The position numbers and the translations under genes are program-made. A model generated the notes under the pieces. The model was not told the DNA's origin. It ran no database searches and saw only the letters and a list, made by a program, of their open reading frames with translations. A stretch of 17,896 nt of DNA, taken from assembly GCA_945833725.1 (NCBI GenBank), contig CAMAFU010000013.1:1-17896 (forward strand), in the 5' to 3' direction. The stretch comes from an uncultured Treponema sp. Lineage in GTDB: Bacteria > Spirochaetota > Spirochaetia > Treponematales > Treponemataceae. Shown here piece by piece: positions 1 to 7,045 of the stretch. How positions within the stretch are numbered: the stretch's first letter is position 1; each line of letters opens with the position of its first letter.

Positions 1-105
1 AGAAGGGGAGTTTTCCTGTTCACTAAAATTTTCCATTTGTCTGCAAAAAACAGAAACCATAAAAAAAACAGTTACAAAAAAGACAGAAAAGATTTTTTTT
101 ATCAT
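1..105 (-). CDS. N-terminal fragment of an exported or lipid-anchored small protein (partial)
   Basis: Only the first 35 codons are inside the window; the gene continues past the left edge. It starts with ATG at 103-105, preceded by AAGGAG about 10 bases upstream, a good ribosome binding site. The peptide begins M-I-K-K, then a strongly hydrophobic run of about 15 residues (rich in F and V), then Cys21, then a polar stretch (RQMENFSEQENSPS). That is the layout of a signal peptide. Cys21 could be a lipidation site, but the residue before it is Phe, which does not fit a good lipobox, so ordinary secretion or a membrane anchor is as likely. It follows tgt with a 154-base gap. The function cannot be told from so short a piece. 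Confidence 0.6.
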   Translation of the reverse strand, partial: MIKKIFSVFFVTVFFMVSVFCRQMENFSEQENSPS

Positions 106-136
106 ATAAAAACAGCTCCTTTTTAATTTGGGCGAA

Positions 137-156
137 TTTTTGCGAAAACGCAAAAA
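137..156. repeat. Small perfect hairpin in the gap after tgt
   Basis: Eight-base arms TTTTTGCG and CGCAAAAA flank an AAAA loop, so the inverted repeat is perfect. It lies between repeat copy A and the exported-protein gene. Read on the minus strand there is no T-run directly after the stem, so it is not a standard terminator. It may still block 3' decay of the tgt transcript. No clear promoter for the gene at 1-105 is visible in 106-259. Confidence 0.45.
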
Positions 157-246
157 CCGTTCATTTCAGGGTTCCGCTATTCGCTTCATTCGACGCAGCA
201 AAGCTGCTTACGAACTGGCTACGCCAGCCCTTCCAATCACTTTCGC
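157..246 (-). repeat. Dispersed GC-rich intergenic repeat, copy A (diverged)
   Basis: About 90 bases directly 3' of tgt. In the minus direction it begins with AAAGTGATTGGA and ends near ACCCTGAAATGAACGG. These are close counterparts of GTGAGTGATTGGA and ACCCGGAATGAAACGG in copy C (14277-14414). Between them lie two short perfect hairpins, CTGGC-GTA-GCCAG and GCAGC-TTT-GCTGC, where copies B and C carry CGGC-TTT-GCCG. The ends are conserved while the inner hairpins differ. It has the same orientation relative to transcription as the other two copies. Its relation to B and C is an alignment by eye. Confidence 0.6.
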
Positions 247-259
247 ATAACTTATCTTT

Positions 260-1399
260 TTACAAAATATTTTCTGCCCGAAACCTTTTTAAAAAATCCA
301 CACGATACTGTTCGAAACGGTCTTCATTAATAGCCTGCCGGATTTCTTTCATCATATTGTTAAGAAAATACAGATTATGATAACTGGCCAGCATACAGCT
401 TAAAATTTCCTGTTCCTTAAACAAATGGCGCAAATAGCTTCTGCTGTAATTTTTACAAACCTTGCAGTTACATTCCCTGTCAATCGGCGAAAAATCATGA
501 ATAAATCTTTCCTGCTTTATGGAAAGGTTACCGTCTTTTGTAAAATAACTTCCGTTTCTGGCATTTCTCGTAGGAAGAACGCAGTCAAACATATCAACAC
601 CACTGTGAACGGCATCAAGAATATAATCAGGCGTACCAATTCCCATAACATATTTTGCCTTGTTTTCTGGAAGGAATTCTGTTGTATAGTCAAGCATGGC
701 GGCAAATTCTTCCCTGGGCTCACCAACGCTTAAACCGCCTATAGCAACAGCAGGCAAATCCAAAGAATTTACAAACTCCGCCGATTCCCTGCGCAAATCA
801 TGAAAAAAGTTCCCCTGCACAATAGGAAGCAAAATACCTTTATAGCCCTCGTTCCTTTTTATAAGCCACCGTTCTTTTGCCCTTTTAAGCCAGTTCCCGG
901 TTATTCTTAAAGCCTCTGCCGCTTCTTTTCTGTCAATGCCGTAACCGGTACATACATCAAGCTGCATCTGAATATCAGAGTTAAACTGAACCTGAAAATC
1001 AACAACATTTTCCGGAGTAAAAGTATGGCGGCTTCCATCAATATTAGAAGCAAAATAAACGCCTTCGTCAGAAATTTTTCTGAGTTTGGAAAGCGACCAA
1101 ACCTGAAACCCACCGGAATCAGTAAGAAAATTTCGCTTCCAGCCGGAAAATCCATGGAGTCCGCCGGCTTCCTCAATCAAACTGCTTCCAGGCCGCAAAT
1201 AAAGATGATATGTATTTGCAAGAATAATTTCAAAACCAATTTCTTCCAGATCGTCTTTTGAAAGAGCCTTTACCGTGGCATTAGTACCTACCGGCATAAA
1301 AACAGGAGTCTGAACATCTCCATGATTCAGATGAAGAACACCTGTTCTTGCCCTGCCGTCAAGAGACTTATGAATTACATCAAAAACTTCTTCACTCAT
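260..1399 (-). CDS. tgt: Queuine/preQ1 tRNA-ribosyltransferase
   Basis: Cytoplasmic enzyme that exchanges guanine-34 in the anticodon of GUN tRNAs (Asp, Asn, His, Tyr) for a 7-deazaguanine base, in the queuosine pathway. At 379 residues it has the usual bacterial length. Visible landmarks are TDSGGFQV around Asp94, the substrate pocket AIGGLSVGEP at 219-228, the MFDCVLPTRNARNG block with catalytic Asp272, and the zinc site Cys310, Cys312, Cys315 with His341. The pocket Asp148/Cys150 pair is kept (DVC where E. coli has DEC). The ATG start has AAGG about 7 bases upstream. It follows the lptG-like gene with a 51-base gap that holds a weak hairpin followed by a T-run (1414-1450), so it is probably the last gene of the dut-lptF-lptG-tgt unit. 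Whether it prefers preQ1 or salvaged queuine cannot be told from sequence alone. Confidence 0.97.
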   Translation of the reverse strand: MSEEVFDVIHKSLDGRARTGVLHLNHGDVQTPVFMPVGTNATVKALSKDDLEEIGFEIILANTYHLYLRPGSSLIEEAGGLHGFSGWKRNFLTDSGGFQVWSLSKLRKISDEGVYFASNIDGSRHTFTPENVVDFQVQFNSDIQMQLDVCTGYGIDRKEAAEALRITGNWLKRAKERWLIKRNEGYKGILLPIVQGNFFHDLRRESAEFVNSLDLPAVAIGGLSVGEPREEFAAMLDYTTEFLPENKAKYVMGIGTPDYILDAVHSGVDMFDCVLPTRNARNGSYFTKDGNLSIKQERFIHDFSPIDRECNCKVCKNYSRSYLRHLFKEQEILSCMLASYHNLYFLNNMMKEIRQAINEDRFEQYRVDFLKRFRAENIL

Positions 1400-1450
1400 T
1401 TTATTTCCTTATTAAAAAACTGTATTTCAGCGTTTGCGTTTACCCTGAAA

Positions 1451-2521
1451 CTAAGTTCGTGCATATTTTAAAAGAACAACGCTCAAAACCACGAAAAGAA
1501 AGACCGGAAGCCAGGCTCCCATAAAAGGAGAAAGCACTCCGAATTTTGCCATAAGCATAGTTACCATCTGAAAAACATAATACAAAACAGCTGCACTTAT
1601 ACAACTTGCAAGACTTATAAGCATTACATTTTTTCTAGTTTTTCCGCTTAATCCTACAGATAAAAAAACAACTATAAACATAATAAACGGAAAGGCAAAT
1701 TTTTTATAGTAAACGCTTAAAGGCTCCGCATAAGGAAGACCTACCCGCATAAGATGATTTATATAAGCCTTTGCTTCTCTGGTATTTACAGTTTCAATGC
1801 TTACAGTATTGTTACGAAATGTTTCTGGAAGTTCAGTAAGTTTTTGAACTGTTTCACTGTCAACTTCCGAAGAAATTAAAGTATCATCAGCAAGTGTATA
1901 TTTTACAGCACCGCTTAACTTCCAGTGATCCTCCATCCACAAGGCAGAATCTGCACGAACAACGCAGTTAAGGGTTTTGTCTTCATTACGGATTACAATA
2001 TACAGCGAATACAGTCGTTTCGCAGAGTTATCGTAAAAATCAGCCTTATAAACAATATTTCCCTTTTCCGACATTACAACAATTTTATCGTTATTCAAGG
2101 TTTTCTGCTGATTCAAAGCCTTTTCCTGCATCTGAATTTTTTTTGAGTAAGTAGGAACAACAACAGTATCTTCAAAAACAAAAAGAGCAAAACTCATAAC
2201 AAAGGAAAAAACAAGGAGGGGGAAAGTAAATTTTATAAGCGGCACACCAGAAGCAAAAACTGCAACAAGCTCATTATTGGCATAAAAATCAGACAGGGTA
2301 TAGGAAACAGCAAATAAAATTGCAAGAGGTGCTGCATACCATGTAGTTTTTGGAAAGTAAAGAACCATAATTTTTCCCACTTCAACCAAGGAAGCACCGT
2401 TAGAAATAAATCCCCAAAGGTTCATAAACAAATCAACAAGAACAAGAACAAAGGAAAAGAAAAAAAGAGAACCAACAAAAAGCGGAATAAATTTTTTCAT
2501 TAAATATTTTACAAGTGCCAT
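1451..2521 (-). CDS. lptG: LptG-like permease of the YjgP/YjgQ family
   Basis: Inner-membrane permease subunit of the LptB2FG-type ABC exporter, which extracts lipopolysaccharide or a related amphiphile and passes it to the periplasmic bridge. At 356 residues it shows the family layout: three N-terminal membrane segments (about residues 10-35, 55-80 and 97-120), a periplasmic beta-rich domain (about 125-265) and three C-terminal segments to the end. The block NNELVAVFASGVP at about 83-95 is the family's cytoplasmic coupling region. Its ATG shares one base with the TAA of the upstream lptF-like gene (TAATG), so the two should be translationally coupled, as expected for partners in a heterodimer. 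The split between F and G is by order and similarity in style and could be reversed. Typical LPS is generally not reported from treponemes, so the cargo may be another glycolipid. Confidence 0.85.
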   Translation of the reverse strand: MALVKYLMKKFIPLFVGSLFFFSFVLVLVDLFMNLWGFISNGASLVEVGKIMVLYFPKTTWYAAPLAILFAVSYTLSDFYANNELVAVFASGVPLIKFTFPLLVFSFVMSFALFVFEDTVVVPTYSKKIQMQEKALNQQKTLNNDKIVVMSEKGNIVYKADFYDNSAKRLYSLYIVIRNEDKTLNCVVRADSALWMEDHWKLSGAVKYTLADDTLISSEVDSETVQKLTELPETFRNNTVSIETVNTREAKAYINHLMRVGLPYAEPLSVYYKKFAFPFIMFIVVFLSVGLSGKTRKNVMLISLASCISAAVLYYVFQMVTMLMAKFGVLSPFMGAWLPVFLFVVLSVVLLKYART

Positions 2522-3912
2522 TATTTTTTTACCAATAAAACATAGAATACACTTCCTGCCGCAAAAATTACCAGATTAGGAGCCCACATAGTCCAAAAAC
2601 CGTTAAGGCCTCCCCTATTCCCAAAAATCTGCCCCAAAATCATCATAGTCCAGTACAGCACAGAAATTACAATTCCCACAATAAGGCCTATAGTCTGCCC
2701 GTTATGCTTTCCAAACAGAAGTGCCAGAGGCAGAGCAAGAAAAGCAAAAAAAATAGAACCGAAAGGAAGAGAAAATTTTTTATTGTATTCAAGTTTATAG
2801 GAATTCAACTGCCGTTTAGGAACAGAACTGTCTTTTTCCATAAACTTAATTTTTTTATGCAAATCGTAAGAAGTCATTTCCCTTGGACTAGTACCGCTGG
2901 AATAACTTATGGAAGATTCAAACACATTCAGATTCATTTTTTCGGAAGTAAGAAGATCAAAATTCTGCTTTTTTGCCTTGTTAAAAAGAAGTACCGTAGC
3001 ATCATTCATTTCCAGTGCCATTAAAACACCGCTTTCAGAAGATTTTTTAACAGACGAAGGCCCAGCCACAATAATACGCTGCTGTTCATCCGCTCCCGTA
3101 TCAAAAAAAATCAAATCGCTTACATTTTCACCTTTTACATCTCCAATAACAAGGGTTTTATCCACAGCTTTCTTTACGGAATTAGGCTCAAGTTCAACAG
3201 CAGGATTAGACTGAAGAATTGAACGGTAAAGCCTGTTATAATTTATTGTTCCCAAAGGCAAAAGGTAATCATTAACAAAAAAAGACCCCAGCGAAATTGC
3301 AGCACCAAGAAAAAGAACAGGAAAAAGAAGAACCTTATACCCCTGCCCCGATGCCCTGAAAATTAAAATTTCATTTTCAGACACCAATCTTCCCAAACAC
3401 ATTAAAAACCCCACAAGAGTTGCAAACGGAGCCGACTGCGCCATAATAGACGGCAGGGCATAAACCATAAGCCTCGTTACATCCCAAAGCGGCACTTTTT
3501 TTTCCAGAATTTTCTGTATTATAAGCAGAATCTGATTTACAAAAAAAATGAAAAAGAAAAACAGAAAGGCAACAAAAAAATATAAAAACAGTTCCTTTAA
3601 AAGATACCTGAAAAGTACATGACGGTTTAAGCCGGATTTTTCTGTCATTATCAGGTCAGTTTTTTCAGAAAGCTTTTTTAGTCCCAGAACCTTAAAAAAC
3701 AAAGCAAATACATGAAAAACCCAATTAAGAAAATTAAATTTCCCAATTTTAATTCCTGAAAGTTTTTTTGAAAGACCGGTTTTTACAAAAAAGCGATGAC
3801 AATAATACCCGAAACCTTCAAAATGCTTTATTTTAAGCGGCAAAAACTTTACCTTCAAAGCAGAAAAAACAGAGGAAATTTTACTGGAAACAAATAAGAA
3901 ATTTTTTTTCAT
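2521..3912 (-). CDS. lptF: LptF-like permease of the YjgP/YjgQ family with a basic N-terminal extension
   Basis: Partner permease of the downstream LptG-like protein. The family core starts at about residue 95 (RHVLFRYLLKELFLYF) and has three membrane segments, a periplasmic domain (about 220-375) and three more segments ending at residue 463. The coupling motif SENEILIFRASGQG lies at about 178-191. The family is usually near 360-400 residues; here about 88 Lys/Arg-rich residues with one amphipathic patch (about 60-78) precede the core. An in-frame ATG at 3646-3648 would give a standard 375-residue protein. Neither ATG has a strong Shine-Dalgarno: GGGA lies about 15 bases before the first and none is visible before the second. 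I keep the long form because the frame stays open through the whole stretch. It follows dut by 33 bases. Confidence 0.82.
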   Translation of the reverse strand: MKKNFLFVSSKISSVFSALKVKFLPLKIKHFEGFGYYCHRFFVKTGLSKKLSGIKIGKFNFLNWVFHVFALFFKVLGLKKLSEKTDLIMTEKSGLNRHVLFRYLLKELFLYFFVAFLFFFFIFFVNQILLIIQKILEKKVPLWDVTRLMVYALPSIMAQSAPFATLVGFLMCLGRLVSENEILIFRASGQGYKVLLFPVLFLGAAISLGSFFVNDYLLPLGTINYNRLYRSILQSNPAVELEPNSVKKAVDKTLVIGDVKGENVSDLIFFDTGADEQQRIIVAGPSSVKKSSESGVLMALEMNDATVLLFNKAKKQNFDLLTSEKMNLNVFESSISYSSGTSPREMTSYDLHKKIKFMEKDSSVPKRQLNSYKLEYNKKFSLPFGSIFFAFLALPLALLFGKHNGQTIGLIVGIVISVLYWTMMILGQIFGNRGGLNGFWTMWAPNLVIFAAGSVFYVLLVKK

Positions 3913-3945
3913 GAAAAAATTCAGTTTTCCCGTATTTTTACAAAA

Positions 3946-4389
3946 CTATTTTCCCGTATGACCAAAACCGCCGTCTGACCGTTCAGTTTTTTCAAGAAAA
4001 TCGGCCTTAAAAAATTCCCCCCTTGTAACAGGAGAAACAACAAGCTGGGCAATTCTATCACCGTTTTTAATAATAAAATCTTCATCCCCAAGATTTATAA
4101 GTATAACTTTAATTTCTCCCCTATAATCGCTGTCAATTGTACCGGGCGTATTCAAACATGTAATGCCGTTTTTTATGGCAAGACCGGAGCGGGGTCTAAC
4201 TTGAATTTCAAAACCTTCAGGAATTTCCATTTTAAGTCCTGTTGGAACAAGAACCCGTTTTCCAGGCTTTAATACAATATCACTATCAGGCAAAAAAGCC
4301 CTAACATCGCAACCAGCCGCACCGCAAGTCTGATAAACAGGCAAAGACGCACCATCATCAATCAAAACATTAATTTTACAAACTTTCAT
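3946..4389 (-). CDS. dut: Deoxyuridine 5'-triphosphate nucleotidohydrolase (dUTPase)
   Basis: Hydrolyses dUTP to dUMP and pyrophosphate, keeping uracil out of DNA and feeding thymidylate synthesis. It is a trimeric cytoplasmic enzyme. The 147-residue length is typical. All five motifs are visible: AAGCDVRAF (24-32), RPRSGLA (65-71), GTIDSDYRGE (83-92, with catalytic Asp86 and uracil-stacking Tyr89), GDRIAQL (110-116) and the C-terminal RSDGGFGHTG (137-146), which closes over the nucleotide. The frame is open to 4527, but those extra 46 codons come from repeat copy B and the promoter region. The ATG at 4387-4389 matches the family start. No Shine-Dalgarno precedes it; an extended -10 box lies six bases upstream instead, so the mRNA may begin at the start codon. 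Confidence 0.96.
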   Translation of the reverse strand: MKVCKINVLIDDGASLPVYQTCGAAGCDVRAFLPDSDIVLKPGKRVLVPTGLKMEIPEGFEIQVRPRSGLAIKNGITCLNTPGTIDSDYRGEIKVILINLGDEDFIIKNGDRIAQLVVSPVTRGEFFKADFLEKTERSDGGFGHTGK

Positions 4390-4395
4390 AAGGAA

Positions 4396-4404
4396 ATTAT
4401 ACCA
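4396..4404 (-). promoter_or_regulatory. Extended -10 promoter for dut, possibly giving a leaderless mRNA
   Basis: On the minus strand the sequence reads TGGTATAAT, a perfect extended -10 element, followed by TTCCTT and then the ATG of dut. Transcription usually starts about seven bases after the -10 box, which here is the A of the start codon. No recognisable -35 hexamer lies 16-18 bases upstream, which is normal for extended -10 promoters. The lack of a Shine-Dalgarno before dut fits. The start point is inferred. Confidence 0.6.
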
Positions 4405-4445
4405 AAGACAGTAAAAAAAAGAAATAAGGGAGGTTTTAAGATTAT

Positions 4446-4550
4446 GCCGTGTCCCTCCTTTCAGTCGGGCCGCGCTTTCCGAGCTTCCGCTGCCGCTCCA
4501 TCCCTCCACTTTGTTCCGGGACGGCAAAGCCGGCTCTCCAATCGCTCACG
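4446..4550 (-). repeat. Dispersed GC-rich intergenic repeat, copy B
   Basis: A 105-base element between pnp and dut. In the minus direction it runs from CGTGAGCGATTGGAG to GGGACACGGC. It is nearly identical to copy C over its first 50 bases (shared core includes CCGGCTTTGCCGTCCCG and AACAAAGTGGAGGGATG) and similar over the rest, ending with the same CACGGC. It contains the hairpin CGGC-TTT-GCCG. It starts directly after the T-run of the pnp terminator, just as copy C starts directly after a T-run. It is far more GC-rich than its surroundings and is open in the dut frame, which produces a spurious long start for dut. Confidence 0.8.
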
Positions 4551-4589
4551 AAAAAAAAGGCCGCCTGAAAAAAAAAACAACAGGCAGCC
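4551..4589 (-). terminator. Rho-independent terminator after pnp
   Basis: In the minus direction a stem GGCTGCCTG / CAGGCGGCC (nine pairs including one T-G wobble) encloses a T-rich loop of about 13 bases and is followed by eight T residues. It begins 28 bases after the pnp stop codon. This closes the rimP-to-pnp cluster and fits with dut having its own promoter. Confidence 0.85.
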
Positions 4590-4616
4590 CGATTATAAGC
4601 ATCGAATCAGAAATTA

Positions 4617-6719
4617 TTATTTCTGTTCTTCGATTGCATCAATGTAAGAAAGGTTAAGTCTTCCCATTTTATCAACTTCAAGAAGTTTTACAGGAATTTC
4701 CTGACCTTCTTTAAGAACATCAGAAACCTTTTCAACTCTTCCTCTTGAAAGTTTAGAAATATGACAAAGACCTTCTTTTCCAGGAAGAATTTCTACAAAA
4801 GCACCAAAATCCATTATGCGTTTTACAGTTCCATTGTAAACAGTTCCTACTTCTGGATCTTCGCAAATGCCTTTTACAGCAGCTTTTGCTTCTTCAGCAG
4901 ATTTTCCGCTTTTTCCGTAAATCTGAACAGTACCATCGTCTTCTGTATTGATAGTAACATTGTACTGGGCGCAAAGAGCTTTAATAGTTTTTCCGCCAGG
5001 ACCAATAAGGGCACCGATTTTATCCGGGCTTATCTTCATAGTCAGAATTTTTGGAGCAAAAGGACTTATTGGCTGAGGCTTGTCGATACATTTTTCCATA
5101 ATCGAAAGAATGTGAAGTCTTCCAGCTTTAGCCTGAGCCAATGCTTTCTGCATGATTTCTGTAGTAACACCGGCAATTTTTATATCCATCTGAAAACCGG
5201 TAATACCGTCTTTTGTTCCGGCAACTTTAAAGTCCATATCACCAAGATGATCTTCTTCACCAAGAATATCAGAAAGAATCTGGTATCGTTTATAAGGATT
5301 TGATTCATCACCTTCTGTAATAAGTCCCATGGCAATACCGGCAACCATTTTTTTCATTGGAACACCGGCAGCAAGCATTGCAAGACAGCCACCACAAGTA
5401 GAAGCCTGAGAAGAAGATCCGTTTGATTCCATTATTTCAGAAACCACACGCACTGTATAAGGGAATTCAGAAACAGGAGGAACCATTGCAGCCAGAGAGC
5501 GGCGAGCAAGATTTCCATGACCTATTTCTCGGCGGCCTGTAGTAAGGCGACCAACTTCACCAACACAATATGGAGGGAAATTGTAATGAAGAATGAAATT
5601 TTCAGACCGTTCTCCGTCAATATCGTCGTAAACCTGAGCATCCAAAGCAGTTCCCAGCGTACATACGGCTAAAGACTGAGTTTCTCCTCTTGTAAAAAGG
5701 GCAGAACCGTGTGGACGAGGAAGAACATTTACTTCACATGTAATAGGACGAATTTCGTCGCATTTACGGCCGTCAATACGAAGACCTTTATCCAGAATGC
5801 TTTTTCTAAGAAGATTATACTGAATGTCATCAAAACATGAATCAAAAAGTTTTTTCTGAATTTCATCGGCAAACTGTTCTGCATGAGCTTCAACAAGCTG
5901 CTTTTTTACTTCAGAAATTGAGCGGCTTCTATTGTCTTTTCCATCCTGAAAACAAGCCTTTTCAAGCAGAGGAGTTGCCTCTGCAATAATGGCATCTTTA
6001 TTTTCAAGTTCAACATTTAAAGGTGCAAGAGGAAGTTTTTCTTTTCCACATTTTGCAACAAGCTGCTCCTGAAGTTCACACATAGCAGTAATAAAATCCT
6101 GAGCTTTTTCCAAAGCACCAAGCATTACTTCTTCGCTAACTTCATTTGCACCGCCTTCAACCATGGTAAAGCCTTCTTTTGTACCGGCAACCACAATTTC
6201 AAGTTCAGCCTGCTCCTGCTGCTTAAAAGTAGGATTAATTACATATTCTCCGTTAATGTAAGCAACTCTCGCAGCAGCAACAGGTCCATGAAATGGAATA
6301 TCAGAAATACTGACAGCTGCAGAAGAAGCCACAACGGCAAGAATATCAGGAGGATTTACTCCGTCGCTGGAAACACAAGTTGGAACAATCTGAATTTCCC
6401 GGCCAAAACTTACCTCGAACAAAGGACGCATAGGACGGTCAATAAGTCTGGAAACAAGAATTTCCTTATCTTTCGGGCGACCTTCGCGCTTAATAAAGCC
6501 ACCTGGGATTTTTCCGGCAGCATAATACTTTTCGTTGTATTCGACAGTTACAGGGACAAAATCCAATCCTTCTTTTACTTCTTTTGAAGCACAAACCGTT
6601 GCAATAATTGCAGAACCGGCATACTGGGCATAAACACACCCATTGGCCTGTTTTCCAATTTTGCCGGTTTCGAGGATAATTTCATCGTTGCCGAATTTAT
6701 AACTTACACGATTTACCAT
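4617..6719 (-). CDS. pnp: Polyribonucleotide nucleotidyltransferase (PNPase)
   Basis: Phosphorolytic 3'-to-5' exoribonuclease, releasing nucleoside diphosphates from RNA; a trimer central to mRNA decay. At 700 residues it has the normal length and domain order: first RNase PH domain (about 1-140), an alpha-helical linker (about 190-300), second RNase PH domain (about 315-545), KH domain (about 555-615, with GPGG at 573-576) and S1 domain (about 622-692). Catalytic landmarks are the phosphate-binding Ser435-Ser436-Ser437 in SNGSSSQAS and the acidic pair in GEEDHLGDMDFKVAG (490 and 496). The ATG has GGAGG about 9 bases upstream. Only 21 bases separate it from rpsO, the classical rpsO-pnp pairing. 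I see no long hairpin in that gap of the type cut by RNase III in E. coli, so that mode of autoregulation is not evident here. Confidence 0.98.
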   Translation of the reverse strand: MVNRVSYKFGNDEIILETGKIGKQANGCVYAQYAGSAIIATVCASKEVKEGLDFVPVTVEYNEKYYAAGKIPGGFIKREGRPKDKEILVSRLIDRPMRPLFEVSFGREIQIVPTCVSSDGVNPPDILAVVASSAAVSISDIPFHGPVAAARVAYINGEYVINPTFKQQEQAELEIVVAGTKEGFTMVEGGANEVSEEVMLGALEKAQDFITAMCELQEQLVAKCGKEKLPLAPLNVELENKDAIIAEATPLLEKACFQDGKDNRSRSISEVKKQLVEAHAEQFADEIQKKLFDSCFDDIQYNLLRKSILDKGLRIDGRKCDEIRPITCEVNVLPRPHGSALFTRGETQSLAVCTLGTALDAQVYDDIDGERSENFILHYNFPPYCVGEVGRLTTGRREIGHGNLARRSLAAMVPPVSEFPYTVRVVSEIMESNGSSSQASTCGGCLAMLAAGVPMKKMVAGIAMGLITEGDESNPYKRYQILSDILGEEDHLGDMDFKVAGTKDGITGFQMDIKIAGVTTEIMQKALAQAKAGRLHILSIMEKCIDKPQPISPFAPKILTMKISPDKIGALIGPGGKTIKALCAQYNVTINTEDDGTVQIYGKSGKSAEEAKAAVKGICEDPEVGTVYNGTVKRIMDFGAFVEILPGKEGLCHISKLSRGRVEKVSDVLKEGQEIPVKLLEVDKMGRLNLSYIDAIEEQK

Positions 6720-6740
6720 TTACATGAACCTCCACTGATT

Positions 6741-7010
6741 CTATTTACGGAGGCCAAGATCTTTAATAAGCTGACGATAACTTTCGAGGTTTGTTCTCTG
6801 GAGATATTTGAGCAATTTTCTTCTCTGTCCAATAATTTTCAAAAGACCGCGGGAAGCTCCTGTATCTTTTGGAAACTGCTGAACATGAGCAGTAAGCTGC
6901 TTAATGCGTTCAGTTAAAAGAGCAACCTGAACTTTTACATTTCCTGTGTCGGCTTCGTTTGAACCGAATTTGCTGATTATTACAGCTGATTCTTCTTTTG
7001 TAAGTGCCAT
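6741..7010 (-). CDS. rpsO: 30S ribosomal protein S15
   Basis: Primary-binding small-subunit protein that contacts 16S rRNA and helps form the central domain and bridges to 50S. The 89-residue length is exactly the family norm. The conserved stretches are DTGNVKVQVALLTERI (21-36) and the helix-loop-helix with RGLLKIIGQRRKLLKYLQR (54-72). The ATG at 7008-7010 has AAGGAG about 10 bases upstream. It lies 35 bases after the truB-ribF stop and 21 bases before pnp, so it is probably part of the same transcript. The stop codon is TAG. Confidence 0.97.
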   Translation of the reverse strand: MALTKEESAVIISKFGSNEADTGNVKVQVALLTERIKQLTAHVQQFPKDTGASRGLLKIIGQRRKLLKYLQRTNLESYRQLIKDLGLRK

Positions 7011-7045
7011 AATCTACTTACTCCTTAAAATATTATTTCCCTGGA

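Noticed and set aside
157..246. Idea that the repeats are integron attC sites or a CRISPR array
   Set aside because: attC-type core sites (GTTRRRY / RYYYAAC) are not present at the ends, no integrase is nearby, and there is no regular repeat-spacer pattern.
1414..1450. Possible terminator between lptG and tgt (TTTCAG / CTGAAA with a T-run)
   Set aside because: The stem is only six to seven pairs and the T-run starts several bases after it, so it is too weak to call. tgt has no visible promoter of its own and is best left in the same transcript.
3924..3960. Short direct repeat TTTTCCCGTAT around the dut stop codon
   Set aside because: Two eleven-base copies 26 bases apart in AT-rich sequence; too short to mean more than a small local duplication or chance.
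4761..5303. 180-codon open frame on the plus strand
   Set aside because: It lies wholly antisense to pnp, has no ribosome binding site or recognisable domain, and its composition is that expected opposite a real gene.
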